The notes beneath the pieces are model-generated. The model made no database searches. It worked only from the letters and a program-made list of their open reading frames with translations, and was not told the DNA's origin. The position numbers and the translations under genes are program-made. Shown here piece by piece: positions 12,601 through 27,600 of a DNA stretch of 64,000 nt (within the stretch, counting starts at the first letter, position 1; each line of letters starts with the position of its first letter). Location: the NCBI GenBank assembly GCA_008973525.1, contig WACJ01000108.1:186001-250000 (forward strand), read 5' to 3'. The stretch is from Stenopsyche tienmushanensis (lineage: Eukaryota; Arthropoda; Insecta; Trichoptera; Stenopsychidae).

Positions 12601-15600
12601 AGTTACAGTGGTTTTAGTGAATTTTCAAAACAATGGAAAAATCTGAATTTACTGAAATTCTGAAAGTTGTGTGAGATAGCCGACACCCTAAATATATGAG
12701 AAGGCGGTGTATTCAACATTCTGTTCGAAGTGGTTTGCTCGCAATCAATCAAAAACACAACGCGTCCACAATTCAGAGCGCTGTTTTGAGCTGTTTCAGC
12801 GCAATAGAAAAGTTTTTATCATGCGGTATGTGACGATGTATGAAACACGGATTCTTCACTATATTCCAGAGTCAAATCGGCAGTCAGCTGAATGGACAGC
12901 AACCGGTTGGTGCGTTTGGCGAAAGAAATGGCGGAAAAACGACCCCAAATGAAGAAGAAAAAAGGCGATCGCAACTAGTGAATTACATAGAGAATTTCTC
13001 GAGAAATATGCACAATGGAGAATACTAATTTCTCCAGATATTTTGGATACAAATACAACCATTTCCATATTTAAAGTTTTGCTCTGCATATGAGTGGGTT
13101 TCTGCTAAAATGCATTCCATTTTGCATAGTTTTATTAGGGTTTTAGAAATATTTTTTTAAAAAAACTCTTCAAACCGATATGGATAATGCTCACGTACGT
13201 AACTACCAAAAAAACGCTTGTTCTCATGTCTTTATTATTAATTAATTATTTTGGTTTTCAAAACAACCGGACAATGGAGTTTAAAAAAGCTTGTTACACG
13301 AGGCAGATATCACAAAGAGTGTAAGATTATGAAAAAGGACCCAGGGTGATAAGAGACTGGTGATAAGAAATTCATAAAATTAAACTTTTGGTGATTGATA
13401 AAGCAGAAAAAGTTCGATATTTTAAGGAAACTCCAATGAAAGATCTTCCTGTCGATTATTATAGCCAGAAAGTCTTCAGTCTTAATCGTCACAGTCTTCT
13501 GAAAACTCTTGCCGAGGAAGATGACAACTTCGATTTCTGGAAAACAATTACGATATTCGATGCTATGCATGGAATAACACAATATTTGTCGAAAGAAAAG
13601 CCAGAAACACTCGTTCGATCATGGAGAAAATTTCTTCCTGGCATGGAAAGATATTTAATGCATTCTTAAGAGAAATGAGCACATCTGTAATATGCGGATT
13701 ATTGGAAAATTCAAAATGTTTTGAAAACGTGTATAGGGAAAACATCGAGGAATTACTTAATCATATATGACCAGTGATCCGTGTTCTTCCTCCCGACTTC
13801 CCCGCCTTGATAATCGAAAGTTTTCTGTATTTATATGCAATAATTTAGTATTTTATATACATTTTTATAATAAAAATTTCTAGAATAGAATTGCATCATA
13901 TTTTCCAGATCTGACTCCCAGTGACTACTATTAGTCATCCTACGAATTTATTGAGTGATGTGTTATCATCCCAAATGTTGTATTAAGCTTTTTAGAATAG
14001 GCTTTGGAGGTCTACAAAGTCCTCCGATTCCTCGTGTATTTGGTATGAGGATTACTCTTATTCTGAGCAGGTGGATTTCCAAGGCTATCAGATAAGGAGA
14101 GCAAGTGTCCCCGAGGGGGCGATCGCTCTCCCGGTCGGCCGAGTGTGAGACGTTCGATATTTTCCAATTCGGACGGAGCAAAAGCTAACGGTCGCAGCGA
14201 TATGTAGGCCGTATTAACAGCTGACGAAACTTTCTTTATATTGTTAATAGATGTATAGCTTTTACTGTAGCATACGAACTGTGTCTGTTCGAGTACTTAT
14301 ATATTCAGTAATTGGTCTATGCGATTTCGCCTAATGAATTGCCTACAAAAAAATCGACGTGTGACTTGTTGACCCTAAAACGTTCACCGAGCGCCGCTGA
14401 CCATATGCTTCGTCAACGGTACGCTCCGTAACCCTGCACTCTCCGCATACTTTTACTCGGAGATGCCTCACATTTTCCGGACAAGATTCAACACTCGATC
14501 GGGGGGTCTCCGCAGAGACGACCGGGCGTGCGAGTGTTAAAGCTGCCGTCGAACAGAAGCCACTCCGGAAGTAATGCGCCGAGTTCCGCACGGGTAATGA
14601 GCTGCGATCCCATCCGCGGATCGTTAAGAATCGAAAACTACTACACCTGTCATAGAAATCACTGCAAAATCTAATTTCACCAAATTAATCTATAACCGCT
14701 ACTAATCATCATAATACTAACCAAATTACACAAACACACGCATGCATCCCAAACCTAATCATCGCTTTCCAATCGATTCATTTTCGCTGCATCCATCGTC
14801 GCATTTCAAACAACGAAACGAGACAAAACAAACATCATTTATGATAAAATAGTTACACAAGCAATCAACAATGGCGAAGAACGTGTCAATTCCATGCTTA
14901 TTGTCAATTCGACCTGGAAAAGTAGTTCAGCAGTCAGAAGCATGCGCCCGGAAAGCTTAAGGTCGACGGTTCATATTTAACTGCGAAGAATTGATTTTTA
15001 CACGGTCAGTTTTTGGATCGAAGATTAATACTAATTTCGCTATAAAAGGGACATCCAAGTGTGACGCCTAGACGTCGGCAATGCATAATGTTTACACACT
15101 TGACGTTTTTTTGGACAAATTGAATCATTGAGCGATATCAATCAATATTGAGTGACTTTTTATGGCGCTACATGTCATGCAACTTGAGAAGACATTAGAA
15201 AAAAAAACCATCTAGGCGTCACATTTGGATGATAAAATATATATACATAGATTATCAATAAAATGAACACAAGATTTTAGCAAAAAAATGCGTTTTGGGC
15301 TTCAAATATAAAATGGATTGTATTTGGAAACTGGAATCTAAATAAAATAATTTTAAGACAACCCATTTAACATATTTTTAAGATGGGGCAGAATTTAGAT
15401 GATCAATTAAAATGTGGCAGAACATAATTAAAAAACAGCAATACAAATTGCTCAAAAATGAGTTATATCGTGAGCGTTCGAGAGATGCGATTTCTATTTT
15501 AGTGCAATCGGATAAATTTTCTAATTCTGATCGATCGATATACGAACAAACAAAAATTACGATCCAAATATGCATCCGAGTTGTTATCCTCGGACTGTCC

Positions 15601-18600
15601 CTTATTCGATCGTCCCGGATCACTGGACGTCTGGACGTGAATTTACCAATTCTCGGCGTGCCCATGCGGAGATTCGTTTATGGATGCAGACCATGGCACT
15701 ATTTTGATGTGTCAGCGGTCTAAATTTTGGACCGGTTGGACACGAAAGCCCTGTGGCCACTTCCTCCAGGTTTAGGGCACTCATTCAACAAATTTGGGAA
15801 AAAAATGCATTCCTGGGGTTTTTTACGACCTCGATCGTAGACCCCCCCCCCAACGCCGATATCTCAACGGCGCCATAAAATATTTTACATTCCATAATAT
15901 TCTGAATAGTTATTTAACATGTCGTTAATGATTTTATCAACTTAAGAGCCAGCGACTCACCGGTGAGTTGCTATGAATTTTACACATTGGTCAATCCAAA
16001 AATGTCTTCATATCTTAATGAATCTTGATGTTTTCATTTTTTTTAAAAGTAAATTCAACAGAGGTCATCGGGGTTGCCTATTGAATGATCTTTGCTATTT
16101 TTGAATGCCTTGTAAAAATTAGTATTGTTAGTAAATTGAGACAACACTGAACAAGAAATGCTCAAAATCCATAAATGATCCCGCAGGATAGCATATGTTA
16201 TATATGTATATTATGTTAGGATACAAAAGTCGTCTCTGCGCAATAAATATATCATACAACGTTTTATACAGTTTATAATATCTCCAAATTCACTGGCAAA
16301 AGGTTAAGTAAAAAAAAATGTTTTGAATAAGTTTGATGTTTCTCTTCTACTGTCACTTTCGTTTTGTCGACCATTTTAGTAAAATGGATATCAAAATTAA
16401 AAATCATAGTTTTGGGGTTTGACACAAATGAGCAGGGTTGTTTTTATTTCGGAAACCATTGGACGAAATACACACACAAACCCCATGTTAGTAAATGGGA
16501 TTTTTTTTGCAATCATGGATGAACAGCGACGACTCCCGTATTTGATGAATGGATAATTGATAGTAGCATCTGATGAGATGTAGCGTTTTGAACTTTCTCC
16601 GAATTTGTTTTAAAAAAATGCGGAAGTCTTCGCACGCCAGACGCGTAATTGGCGATCGATATATTCGAGGGATAGTAAAAAGGGATAAAATGGTTTCTCA
16701 CTTATCGTCTGGAATTTTAGATCCTCGAAGGGCACATTTAGAAAGACGAACGACAGAGAATGGAGGCGCACTCGCGAGGGTCCCCGCCGTTGCGGGGCCC
16801 GATCTCTACTGACTCTGCAGACTCCGCAGACTGTTGACTGCCGACGGCAATCAATCGCTTCCGAATTACTTGCGAAACTCTCATCTTAGGTGGGAGCGAC
16901 ATATGCTTCTCTGTGCGACAATTCCATCTATTCGGGGAAATCTGATAGCACCACCAGACAAGGGTTGACTTTCATTTTTGACACTCGAGATAAATAATCT
17001 CATTGTTAGAATGCATGCATTTTTTGCCAAAACATTAGCGAAAGATTAACGAACAGTACAAAATCGATCACCTCATCCAAAAATAAAGCAATCGAGATCG
17101 TTATCAATTACATGCCATTAAGAAATTATGCCAGAATCAACATCGAAAAATGGATTACAAATAGAGCTTTGATCCGGTCCGATCCGGGAATTGAAGATCG
17201 AGAATCAATCATCGCAACGATCTCGAGAGACCATCGGTTATTAAAAAGAAACAATGTTTCGCAACGAACGAGCAATGTCGGATTACCGCATGATCTCCCA
17301 TTGATATCTATCGGTTTTATCAAATTATAAAAATTAAAAAAAACGGATCGTATAGATTCAGCGTTATCAATAAGTGTGTAATACATAATCCGATGGGAGT
17401 ATTGGATCCAAGTCATACGGACTGAAATGTATGACGAACGGTTATATCGTTCGAGTAAATCTATAATGAAAAATGATATGCATCGATATATTGTAAAGGA
17501 TGTATTTATATGCACCATGACAATGCAAGACCGCACGCTGAGAACACGATAAAATGAGCAACATTGGGGTTTCGGACGTTTATATTGCCTTTCTGAAAGG
17601 TTAACTAGAAAACGACGATAGATTATTTCGTATTATAGATTGCCATCGGCTGAATATCGGGCGTTTCAGTCTTGGATCGCTGTCGAAGTTTTTAGAATTG
17701 AAATTGAAAAGAGTCAAGACTTCCAGACGCCAACTTTTCTGCGCTTTGTTGACTATTAGAAAGCCTTTGATTGCGCGAATTGGGAATATCTATGAAAAAT
17801 ATTCATAGAGATGGGATCCCTTCTGATAAAGCATAAGCTTTACACTCCAAGCAATCATAAGAATAGATGGAGAGAACAAGAGTAAAATTATTGACAATTG
17901 ATTGATCTCCAAAGTTTGGAGGATGTATATTACTGACACATGGACCATCAAAATGGCAGAAAAGAAGAAAATCGATGCCTGCATAGTTTACAGAATATAG
18001 CCATAAATTTTGATCAATATTTTCGTAGAATGGAAGATGTTATAAACGTCGAAAGCAAAGTGAAAACATTATCTTGGAACAATGATAAATTTATACAAGG
18101 GAGATTCAAATATAAACTGGAATTTTGTATGTGTGTGTGACGGGATCAAGAAGGTTTCTAAGAAATAAATGCATTTCCGCAAAAGGAAACAATGTTAATA
18201 TATCTATATATATAAAAATGAATGTGTGTTGGTTGTCGTGCTGTCGGTTTGTTACGTATACATTCCTATACCGTTCATCAGATTGCGATAAAACTTTGGG
18301 AAGTTGTTGTGCGCTGCTTCGTGAATATTATAAGATCACCACAAGAATTATTCGTGTGCAGATTTTTTTGCGAGACATTTAACGCATGCACCATGTTGGC
18401 GCATATTGGTCTGATGAAATGAAGCGGGACCGCGAGGAGGGGTGGAATGTAGGGGAACAGTCCCATAGCAATACATCACGAAACATACTACTGCGTCTCT
18501 TTTCAAATGATTATTAAGTGCGTGTGGCATTACAACAATTTGTACAGCAAAATTCCAGGTTATATTTGAATCCATCTCATATATATGTATTTTTTTTTGT

Positions 18601-21600
18601 GTGCATTTTACACAGGAACACCATGGCAGTCTCGTGTTAAAATTCCGTTAAACAGTTATTGATGGCGCTTGTAGATTTTTTTCTCGAGTCAGTCATTGGT
18701 GATTGCCATGGCGTATTGGTAACAATCGATAGTGGATGCCGCGGCACGATAGGTGTTAAGCCTCAATGATTTGACTCTGGCTAATACTTGCTTGCGACGG
18801 ATACTTCAGTAGTTTGAAAACTGAAGAAGAGTTATTGGAACATCCACAAGGACCACAACTGGTATAAGAAGAAGTATTAGACTTTATTAGGATTAATTCA
18901 AATGTATTCGCTTTATTCAATAAAATACTCGATCGGACCCGGGAAACTCTGCTAAGGGTTGGTGACCAGATTGGGCGTCGATCTCCTCCATTCTTTTCGA
19001 ATATATTTGTTCCGATGAAAGGCGAATAATGCAGCGGTTCACGATCATATCGCTATTTGTATTCGCGGACGTAATTATATGAATAGGTTTTTTTAGGACA
19101 ACAAAGATGACCTCGCAGTTTTGGACGACGCGAGTGCGCAACGTCGAGTAGTCAGTGTCGCGTACGTCTCCGCTTCGAGGAGTAGACGACGACTCGTCCA
19201 GTCATCGTGATTCGGTAAATAAGCGTCGGGCTCGTCTTCCGACCTTCCGCCGCCCGTGGACCAGATCCTATCCGTCGATTGCGAATAGAGTCTCCGTAAT
19301 CGATATTAATGGGGGCTCGAGGCGAGTCGAGGAGTGGAAGGCCGGGCTCGTACGAGCGGTGGGCTTCTTCGGAGATGTACGAAGATAAGCAAAAAGTTCA
19401 AAGGCTACCTGTCCGTGCTCCATTGTGCGCGACGTCCCTCGTCAACTCCTCCATCGCCAGACGTCCGGTATTAAGGCTCGTCGACGACTTTTAGGGAGAT
19501 GCTTTTCACGCAGATAAATAATACAATGGGCTCTCATGCGGACCGATAAGTGCCAATACGAAAAAAAAAAAACACAAAAGCGTATCATTAAGGATGCCAA
19601 CATATTAAAATGGATTGATTTTTTATCGAGGCTTCGGAAATTATACGATTTTAGCTCGAGAGAAAGCGCTTTTAGAGTAGTCTCAGGTCAAAAATTCAAT
19701 AGCGCCGCCGTTCCGAGTCTGCGAGATTTGTTTTTTGGAAATTGGTCAGGTACGAAGGATGGTAAACATGGCATATTCCCATGTGACATTGTTTTTCTGG
19801 CGAGCTGTCACGGCAAAGATCGTTTTTAATCGTCTCATTGTCCGAACGCCGGGCGCGCAACGGAAGGCCGGCAAAGAAAAAATAAGTAACTTTGACTAAT
19901 GGACGACAAATTATTAACGATGTGTGGATGTGCGGTCTGTGCACAAAAGGACGCTCCCCAGGACTGACCGCAAAGGGTTGTTTAAAAAAAAAACGACAGC
20001 AATCGGCAACCGTCGCCTGGACCGAGTTTGAAGCTGGAACGAACTAGTACCATGCAAATGAATGGTACTTGATCTGAAAGTAAATAGATTTACGAATCTT
20101 CGTTTAGTAAAAAAGGGAAATTCCCTAAATGTATGTCAAAGAAATGGGGTTTACTTTTTTTTAAACGCAATGCCAATGAAATACTTTGATAGAAATATTT
20201 GAATTCATACGTTTTCATAAGAAAATACATAATTTAAAAAACGAGTCAATACATACAAGTCATACAGTCAACCCTCCTATAGCGTCCACTTGGTTTGCGG
20301 CTTTATTTTACGCAAGTAACGGGTAAAATACGTAAAGTCTATTTGCCCTCGCGTGTGTTAGTAACACAAATTAAACACGTACAAATTTTATATGGATGTC
20401 AAATTTTCTATAGCGTTTTGTTTCTATAGCGTGGTCCCTATATCGACGCTATAGAAGGATTGAGTGTATTTAGAGAAGGAGATCATAAGACACCTGGAAG
20501 GTTTTATTTGCCAGAACGAATGTGATATACAATTTCAATCGCCCTACTAAAAGCTTTACATTATGTTAAAATCGTTTTTTTTATAAATACACTTCATCAT
20601 ATTTCGGTGAATTTGTTGAATTTCATGTAGTTATTAATTTTGAAATTGACTTTGAAGTACGTGTTTATAGTAGGGCTTCTAACCGGAACGAAACCGATAA
20701 CCGATAACCACTAAAACCGCTATTTTTGCAAGAATAAAAACCGGAACGAAATCGATTCAAAAATATCGATTTTAGCCATTTTAATAATTCCTATTTGGGT
20801 GCAGAAAGCAGGAATAGAGTAAAAAAATGCGTTAACTAACGAATAAATAATCATTAAAATGAGTAAATTCGACCATGTTATTCTTCTGGAATGCTTATTT
20901 TAGAAGAAGGAACAAAATGTTCTGAATTATAATAGAAAATAAGTTTTTAATGCAAATAAAAATCAAAAATGAATCACACGCAGCAAAACCGAAAATCGGG
21001 AAAAACAACAAAAACCGTAACCGAATCGATATAGATGTTAGGAACGTAACCATAATCGAAACCAAAACGAAAAAATAACGGTTCGAAACCCTGGTTTATA
21101 GTGGTAAAATTTAGTATTGAAAGTATTTGATAAACCCGGTGTTAACAAATGCCAATCTAATGAACAGCAACAGGGATATTAAAACTTGAATTGTCTGGAT
21201 GTTTCGAATTTTATAAAGCCTAATAAGTAAGACATATTCAGAACATGACCGCTGAAAGTTGATATAAATCGCATAAAGATCATATTGTGAGCGTATGATC
21301 AATTTGGTGGCTGATCCAAAAAAGACTTAATGCAGTGGCCGTTTAGAGTGCAAAATGTGTGAAATATTGAAATTAAAACAGAATATTGATAAAAATAACA
21401 CTTGGTCTGGTGGACGCCGTAGAATAACGTGAAATAATTGACGACCCCTGGTTTCGGAGCGAACCCACGTCGTCCTGTCGCCTCACCTGCGAGTCCTGCG
21501 TCAATAGTAATTAATGATACCTGTTCATATTCAAAGACTATTGATTGATGGTTTTAAAATATCTACCTTTTTAATTATGAATTTGCCCACACAAACACGC

Positions 21601-24600
21601 ATTTTTACGCAGTTTACAAGCAGAAAAACGTCTCACGAAATGTCCTTTGAATAAAAACCTCTTGTGATTCATTTCGCTCGACGCTAATTAAAGGGACGCC
21701 CTCAATGAGCAGCGATGAATATGAAAATTTGACAACCGGTCGAATTCGACGGACGGCGAAGTTCAAAGCGAAACGGTGGTCCAGAGAAGACACGACAAGA
21801 TCGAAACGCTAGATGACAAGACGAATGAAAAATGATCGGAGGTCGAGCGGTCGCCGTTTGCAAGAGACCGTGTCATGATCGAAAAGACACAATATTTAAT
21901 CATAATTAACTACTGACTGCTGACCTTCCACCTTCCAAGTCTTGCATTCTTCATCCGTGCTAGATAAATCCTCTTACCACGCAATCGTGTCCAATTTCGT
22001 ACGTCGTGTTCTGAATGCGTTTCATCAAATGGGACAAACGCCATCTTCAACGTTCCGCATCCCGATGAGGCATATTTTTGGGACGGAGTACAAATTTGGA
22101 GAATAGGAAAGTGAAACATTCCTCGTTGAGGCACTCGAGTCCTCTCCGGCAAGAAATACGTCAGAATAATATCGGTCCTAAACCAACAGACCTTCGATTT
22201 TAACGAGGCATACAATGCTACATCTGATTTCGACCCTACACAACATCATATTTTTCATTTACATTGTGTCAACACACCAAGTCGTACGAATAGTGTTCAA
22301 AAATAAAAATAAAATGGGTTTATTAACCTTTTGAGGTGTGCGTTCAAACGTTATGGGAACATTTGGATTGATCGCTTTCAATATATGAGAAATAATAGTA
22401 CGATAAATTGAATTTGTTAAAATAACACAATTCTTTAACTCTTTACAGTCCGCGCCCGCGTTAATGCTTGATGAGAATGACGTAACTTTAGCTCGATACA
22501 AATGTCATACGAATTTGATATGGATTTAAATTTCTGTCGAGGAATAATATCACATACATGTGTCAATATTTTAACTACTAACTAACTGAATCTCATCTTA
22601 ATATTTTATCCTCGTATTAAAGTGCTATTTGATATATTCATATAATTCAAATCATTTTTGTATTTTATTACGCTGATATACGCAGCACAGATTGAGAGCC
22701 ACTGTTTTGTTTAAACGGAATTGTTTTTAAATCTGGTAACTCTTCTCAAAAGCTTGAGAATTGCATTTGTATGATTATCGAGTAAAATAGACTTTAGTAA
22801 AGATGTATTGTGTTTTTATTTATATTATTTTTTTTATAAACTATTTAATGCGAATTTTGGTATATTCCATCACATTGATTTGAAGTTATGCGGTTATAAA
22901 AATAGTGGAACTTATCTATCGCATAAAAACAGACCCAAGCGCATATTGATTTATTTCGGCGAATTTTAACGCAGAAGACCCGGTTTGTAAAGTGTTAAAA
23001 GAACAACTTTAGCCAAAAACAAGCCGACATTAACTGTGAATTATTTCATTATTTTTTCATGTTTCTTTTAGACAGATTATGAACACTAACTTCCGTGGAA
23101 AGTCTTAAAAGATCTTGAGAAATGATGAATGTATAATCAAAAGTGGATCGACACCAAGAAATTAAAATATTGGGCAATAAAAAGACCCTCTAAAAAGGGG
23201 GTTATTTGAAATAGGCTGATAATTAAATGCACAAATTGTAAAATGCCATCTGGACTTACTGTTTTTTTTGTGTGCAAGTTTAAATCCCTTAAAATAAGTC
23301 GATAATTTGTCGATAAGTTTAACATGTTTTTTCTTAATATAAAGTTAAAGTGATGAACTATGATACTGATCTGTGTGAATGGCATTCAAAGGGTGATCCG
23401 ATACACTTTTTTTTAAGAATATACAATATTAATAGTTTAAAATCTTCAATTCAGACTGTATTTGCGATTTCAATGAGATAAACTGTATCAGATAAGGGTT
23501 TTCCTAAATTTGAATGAAATTTGACCGTTTTCCGAGCATCGATTAATATATAATATTGTTGCATGTACGTTAGATAAAAGACTATGGAATAAATCTGGAT
23601 TCTAATTAAATTATGATCTATGAGTGGCAAAATTATCATTATTTTTTAATGCATTTAAGATCTTTATAAGACAGTAGATGGTATAAATCTGGCAATTGTT
23701 AAAAGCATTATTTAAAAAAAAAAAACAGTTTTAATTGTAATGTAGAAACGTATCTTTTATCTTTAGTGCATTTATTTTAGTATTGCGGAGTGTTCGTATT
23801 CGATTCATGGATCGATTGAGTGACTTCGATAAGCGGGGAAGACCGAAACGCAAATATTTTCCAATGGAATATTTGGTATTCCCCAGGAAAACGGTAGCGC
23901 GAGGAAGCACTAGAACGAAGCGAGGCAAAGTCAAATATTGACCGGAGGTAAATAAAAATAGCGACCTGGTGATGGTAGGCGGCCGCGAAGTGGTGATGGG
24001 CCGCGGCCGCCGCATGGTGGTGCTGCTGCTGGTCAGGCGGGGGCGGCGGCCCGAGCGCGTGGTGCTCCGCCACCGAGTGGTGGGGGTGCGCGTGCCCGTG
24101 GCCGTGCCCGTGGCCGTGTCCGTGCCCGTGGCCGTGCACGTGCGCGTGCGCGTGAGGGTGATAGCGAGGGGCGAGCATTTCCGCGTCGCCCTCTTCTTCG
24201 GCTTCCGCTCCCGCTTCCTCTTTCCCTTCCCCTTCCGCTTTCGGTTCCCGCTCCTCCTCGCTCTTCAGCTCCTCCTGCAACCGTCGATCCTCTCGTTTAC
24301 GACGCCATCGTCAAACGCTCCGCGGCGACGCACATTCGCATACTCACGCGCAACTCCGCACGACCATCGTCCAAGTCGATCAGCTGCAGAGCAGCCTCCA
24401 GCAGCTCGAACCTTTCGGGATGGTCGCCGGATAGGATGTATTCACCTGGAAACAAATCAAAATTCAATCAATCACTCCATCGAATGGAAGGATTTACTCT
24501 AAATCTCCACACGGTCCATCGTCTCGATGAATTTCGTCGAGTGCGAGTTCTCGTCAATAAAAATAAAAAAAACATGGCTGTGCGAAATAGTTTTGCGATA

Positions 24601-27600
24601 TCGTCGACGCGGGAAAACACAGCGTCTGTCAATTACAAATATTAATTCAAATGGACCGTATTAAAAATTCCAGACAATATCAAACACAATAACGACAATT
24701 ACAACTCGACGCAATGCCCGAGAGCAAAATCGAGCTGCGAGGCGGTCGAAACGATGACTCGAAATCACGAAGTGGCGATTCTCAAACTGTCAGTCTGAAT
24801 TTATTTTTTACTTTGGAATTCAAAAGCATTAAAGTTGCATTGGAATCTAGACTTAAAAATCCACCTTCTCCGATCAGCTAATCTATGTTGTATCATCAGG
24901 GGAAGGCGGCGCATTAAAAGATCTCTCTGTCGAGACAGTCTTATGTGAACTATCGCAACCTTAAGCGATGATGGATCATGATCTATGGATAATTGGGAGT
25001 TTTTTAAGCGAGAAAATTGCCAATAGTCTCAAAAGTTTGAGCATCCGCGCGAAAGATCGTCACGATAAGAACGTACGACGGCCACTAGTACGCGCGGGTT
25101 TTGCTCGCCCGAGCAAGATTGAACTTCGTAAATAATGAGATATTATTTTGAAAGGTGAGAAATATAAAGATGGCTTTGGTCGCCACCTGCGGCGCCCGAA
25201 CGACGGCGCGCATAATTGGGCCAGAGCCGCGGCCATTGTTTCTCGCAGGGGGCCGTTTAATTGCGGCCGCCATTACGGAGCGGCGGCCATCTTCGAGCCG
25301 GAGTCCCCGTCGAGAGCTCCCGATCCGCCTCCGACTGGACGGATATCATTTTTATTTAAATCGAACGAAAAATGACGGCCACCGGCCACTTCCGAGCGGT
25401 CGATTCTTTCTTCGGCCGAACGAGCTCTCTCAAGGTTATCCGAGCTGCCATTGTGCGGTCGAATGGCCGCATTCGACTCGCTCCATACGAACGAGCATTC
25501 TATTTTTTAAAAAAGGCGTACGATCCGACCGAGGCGAGAGTAGGTGCCGACCACCCTCCCGACCAGATGCCCTTCCTCTGTCACTTTACATCATTTTATT
25601 TGGCAATTTGAAACAAGCCCGACAAAAATAAGAAGCCTACAAAATAATTAAAAATCTTATCCACTTGTAAGTCGACATTATGACGTCAAATGGGTTTCGA
25701 CTTTAATTAATTTTAAAATTCGAATATGAAACCTGAAAAACGCGCGAAAATAAATAAACACTAACATTATCCCTAACCACAAAAAATATGACTTAATTGA
25801 TATAAAATGATTCTGATGAAAAGAACTATCATTAGATTTGTCTAAACTGTTTCATCAGGGCTGTTCATTGAATTATCTTTGCTATGTAACTGAATCTATT
25901 GAGGGATGCATCGATTTGAATGCCTTATAAAAACATCGTTCTTATTAGCATTATAAGTAAATTGAGACAACCTTTAATAAACGATACATTTTAAGGACGT
26001 GTATACAATTTTGTTTTGTAACAATCCAGATCAAGAAATTCTCAAAAGCCGTAAACACGTGCATATCGCATTTAAATAATCAAATACACGAACGAAACAC
26101 CTTTTTATGCAAATCTAATATCACTTAACACTCTCGTCACCTAGACTGAATCAGTGTTGTTTATCACGGTACCCAAATTCAATAGTCAGAGCGTAAACAG
26201 AAGGAATATCGATGCAATAAACGCACGGAATAAACAAGGACGACATGTGGAACACATTTTTTATCTTAGATAAATAACACCGAAAAACGCGTTTCACGCT
26301 TTAGAAATACATAAAAATCCGTAGGGAAAATCTATTAGAAGGAATTATACTTTTTGTTACAAAAAGATGAGACAAATCCTCGATCGCAAAAAATAAAATT
26401 AAAAAGGGTCTCAACATATTGTCCTAATTGTACAAAATCACCTCATACGCGTTTGAATTGTTTTAATGAATACCATGATACATAGTATAATGTTATACTT
26501 TATTTTTAACATAATTTTTATTTTGTCTTTATATGTCATATATAATTTTTTTCGTATTTGAATGTGCTAATTTCATTAAATAGAAATGAAATAACTTGTA
26601 AAATCGTATTTAAGCGGAAGAAAACGACCACCAAAATTAAGCAACGCGGGGGAACACCCGTCGCACATATCCGGTGGACGCAGCGATGAATGAGTTAAAT
26701 AGCTGGCGGTTAAAAGGTTAAAATCAACAAATTTCATAGGAAAAAGATTGTTGCGCAATGAAGCTTTTTATAAATTTAATTATGCATCCTTTTTTCCATA
26801 AATATTTTGCAATTTCCCCCCGTATGTAAATATCAGTTTAGACAATTGTGCATATACAGTATTTGCTTACAGCAAAACAACTTCTTTTTTATAGTTCAAA
26901 AAGTGTCAAAATAATTGTATCCATCGACCTAGGGGATAAATTGACAAGGCATTTTGTTATTACACGATGTATGTTAAAGATAAACTGCAAAGCATCGATC
27001 CGATCTGCAAACACAGGTAGCGGAGTAAAGCGAACGGAGAGTACAACGGAGAGTACAACGCCACCGTGCGTTCCCTCGGGAGCATGTCGATCAAAGAGCA
27101 TCGTTTGAAAATTTACCAGCGTCTTTTGCGATGGAATATCGAATAAGCGGACGCTTCATTAATCATAAATGCGGCTTTTTCAATCGACAAAATAAACGAA
27201 CAGGTAAAGCGACCGTCTTCGAGTACGGTAAGGTGACATTCCTCCGACGAGAAACCGTTCCAACACTTCGTACAATGCGACGGACTTCTCGACGGTGATC
27301 TTCTCAAGCGATCGAAAATATATTTAAATATCTAAAAATATTACTCCCGAAAAGAGCACAAGTTACCAAATTAAATTAACGCAGATAAGAAGAGAGAAAA
27401 AAATAGAAATCGTCGTCGGGAATTCGGGCCGTCCGACGCTAGACGCGGGTCGTTCGATTCCGGGAACACTCGACGAAACGTTTCATTATGTGAAGAAGTG
27501 GACCCTCACAAGTACCACTTGACAATGGAGATGCTGAAATGGTGCTACACATGAAAAAATGCTGCTGACAGGTACCCGATTAAACTTTCTGTCTATTTGA

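Larger units (their letters stand above)
6924..23965 (-). other. cnc: cnc intron 6 (17 kb)
   Basis: This intron joins exon 6 to exon 7. It contains mariner, Tc1, pogo/Tigger, LINE and Helitron-like remnants and two miniature elements with target duplications. I see nothing definite in 7.0-8.7, 9.9-11.1, 14.0-15.0 (including a GC-rich patch at 14.35-14.6), 18.6-20.2 (CpG-rich at 19.14-19.48) and 21.3-23.9 kb. Confidence 0.85.

Noticed and set aside
14343..14600. GC-rich patch with an 82-codon minus-strand frame
   Set aside because: Considered as an LTR or a gene, but no terminal repeats, primer-binding site or domain was visible.
18880..19490. CpG-rich stretch considered as an LTR or R-element
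   Set aside because: I could not find paired long terminal repeats, reverse-transcriptase motifs or a target duplication.
23969..24502. 177-codon plus-strand open frame
   Set aside because: Antisense to cnc exons 5 and 6; the Val/Arg/Pro repeat is the complement of the His-Gly coding repeat.
25155..25631. 158-codon plus-strand open frame
   Set aside because: GC-rich block with several overlapping open frames and no domain. Treated as possible regulatory DNA.
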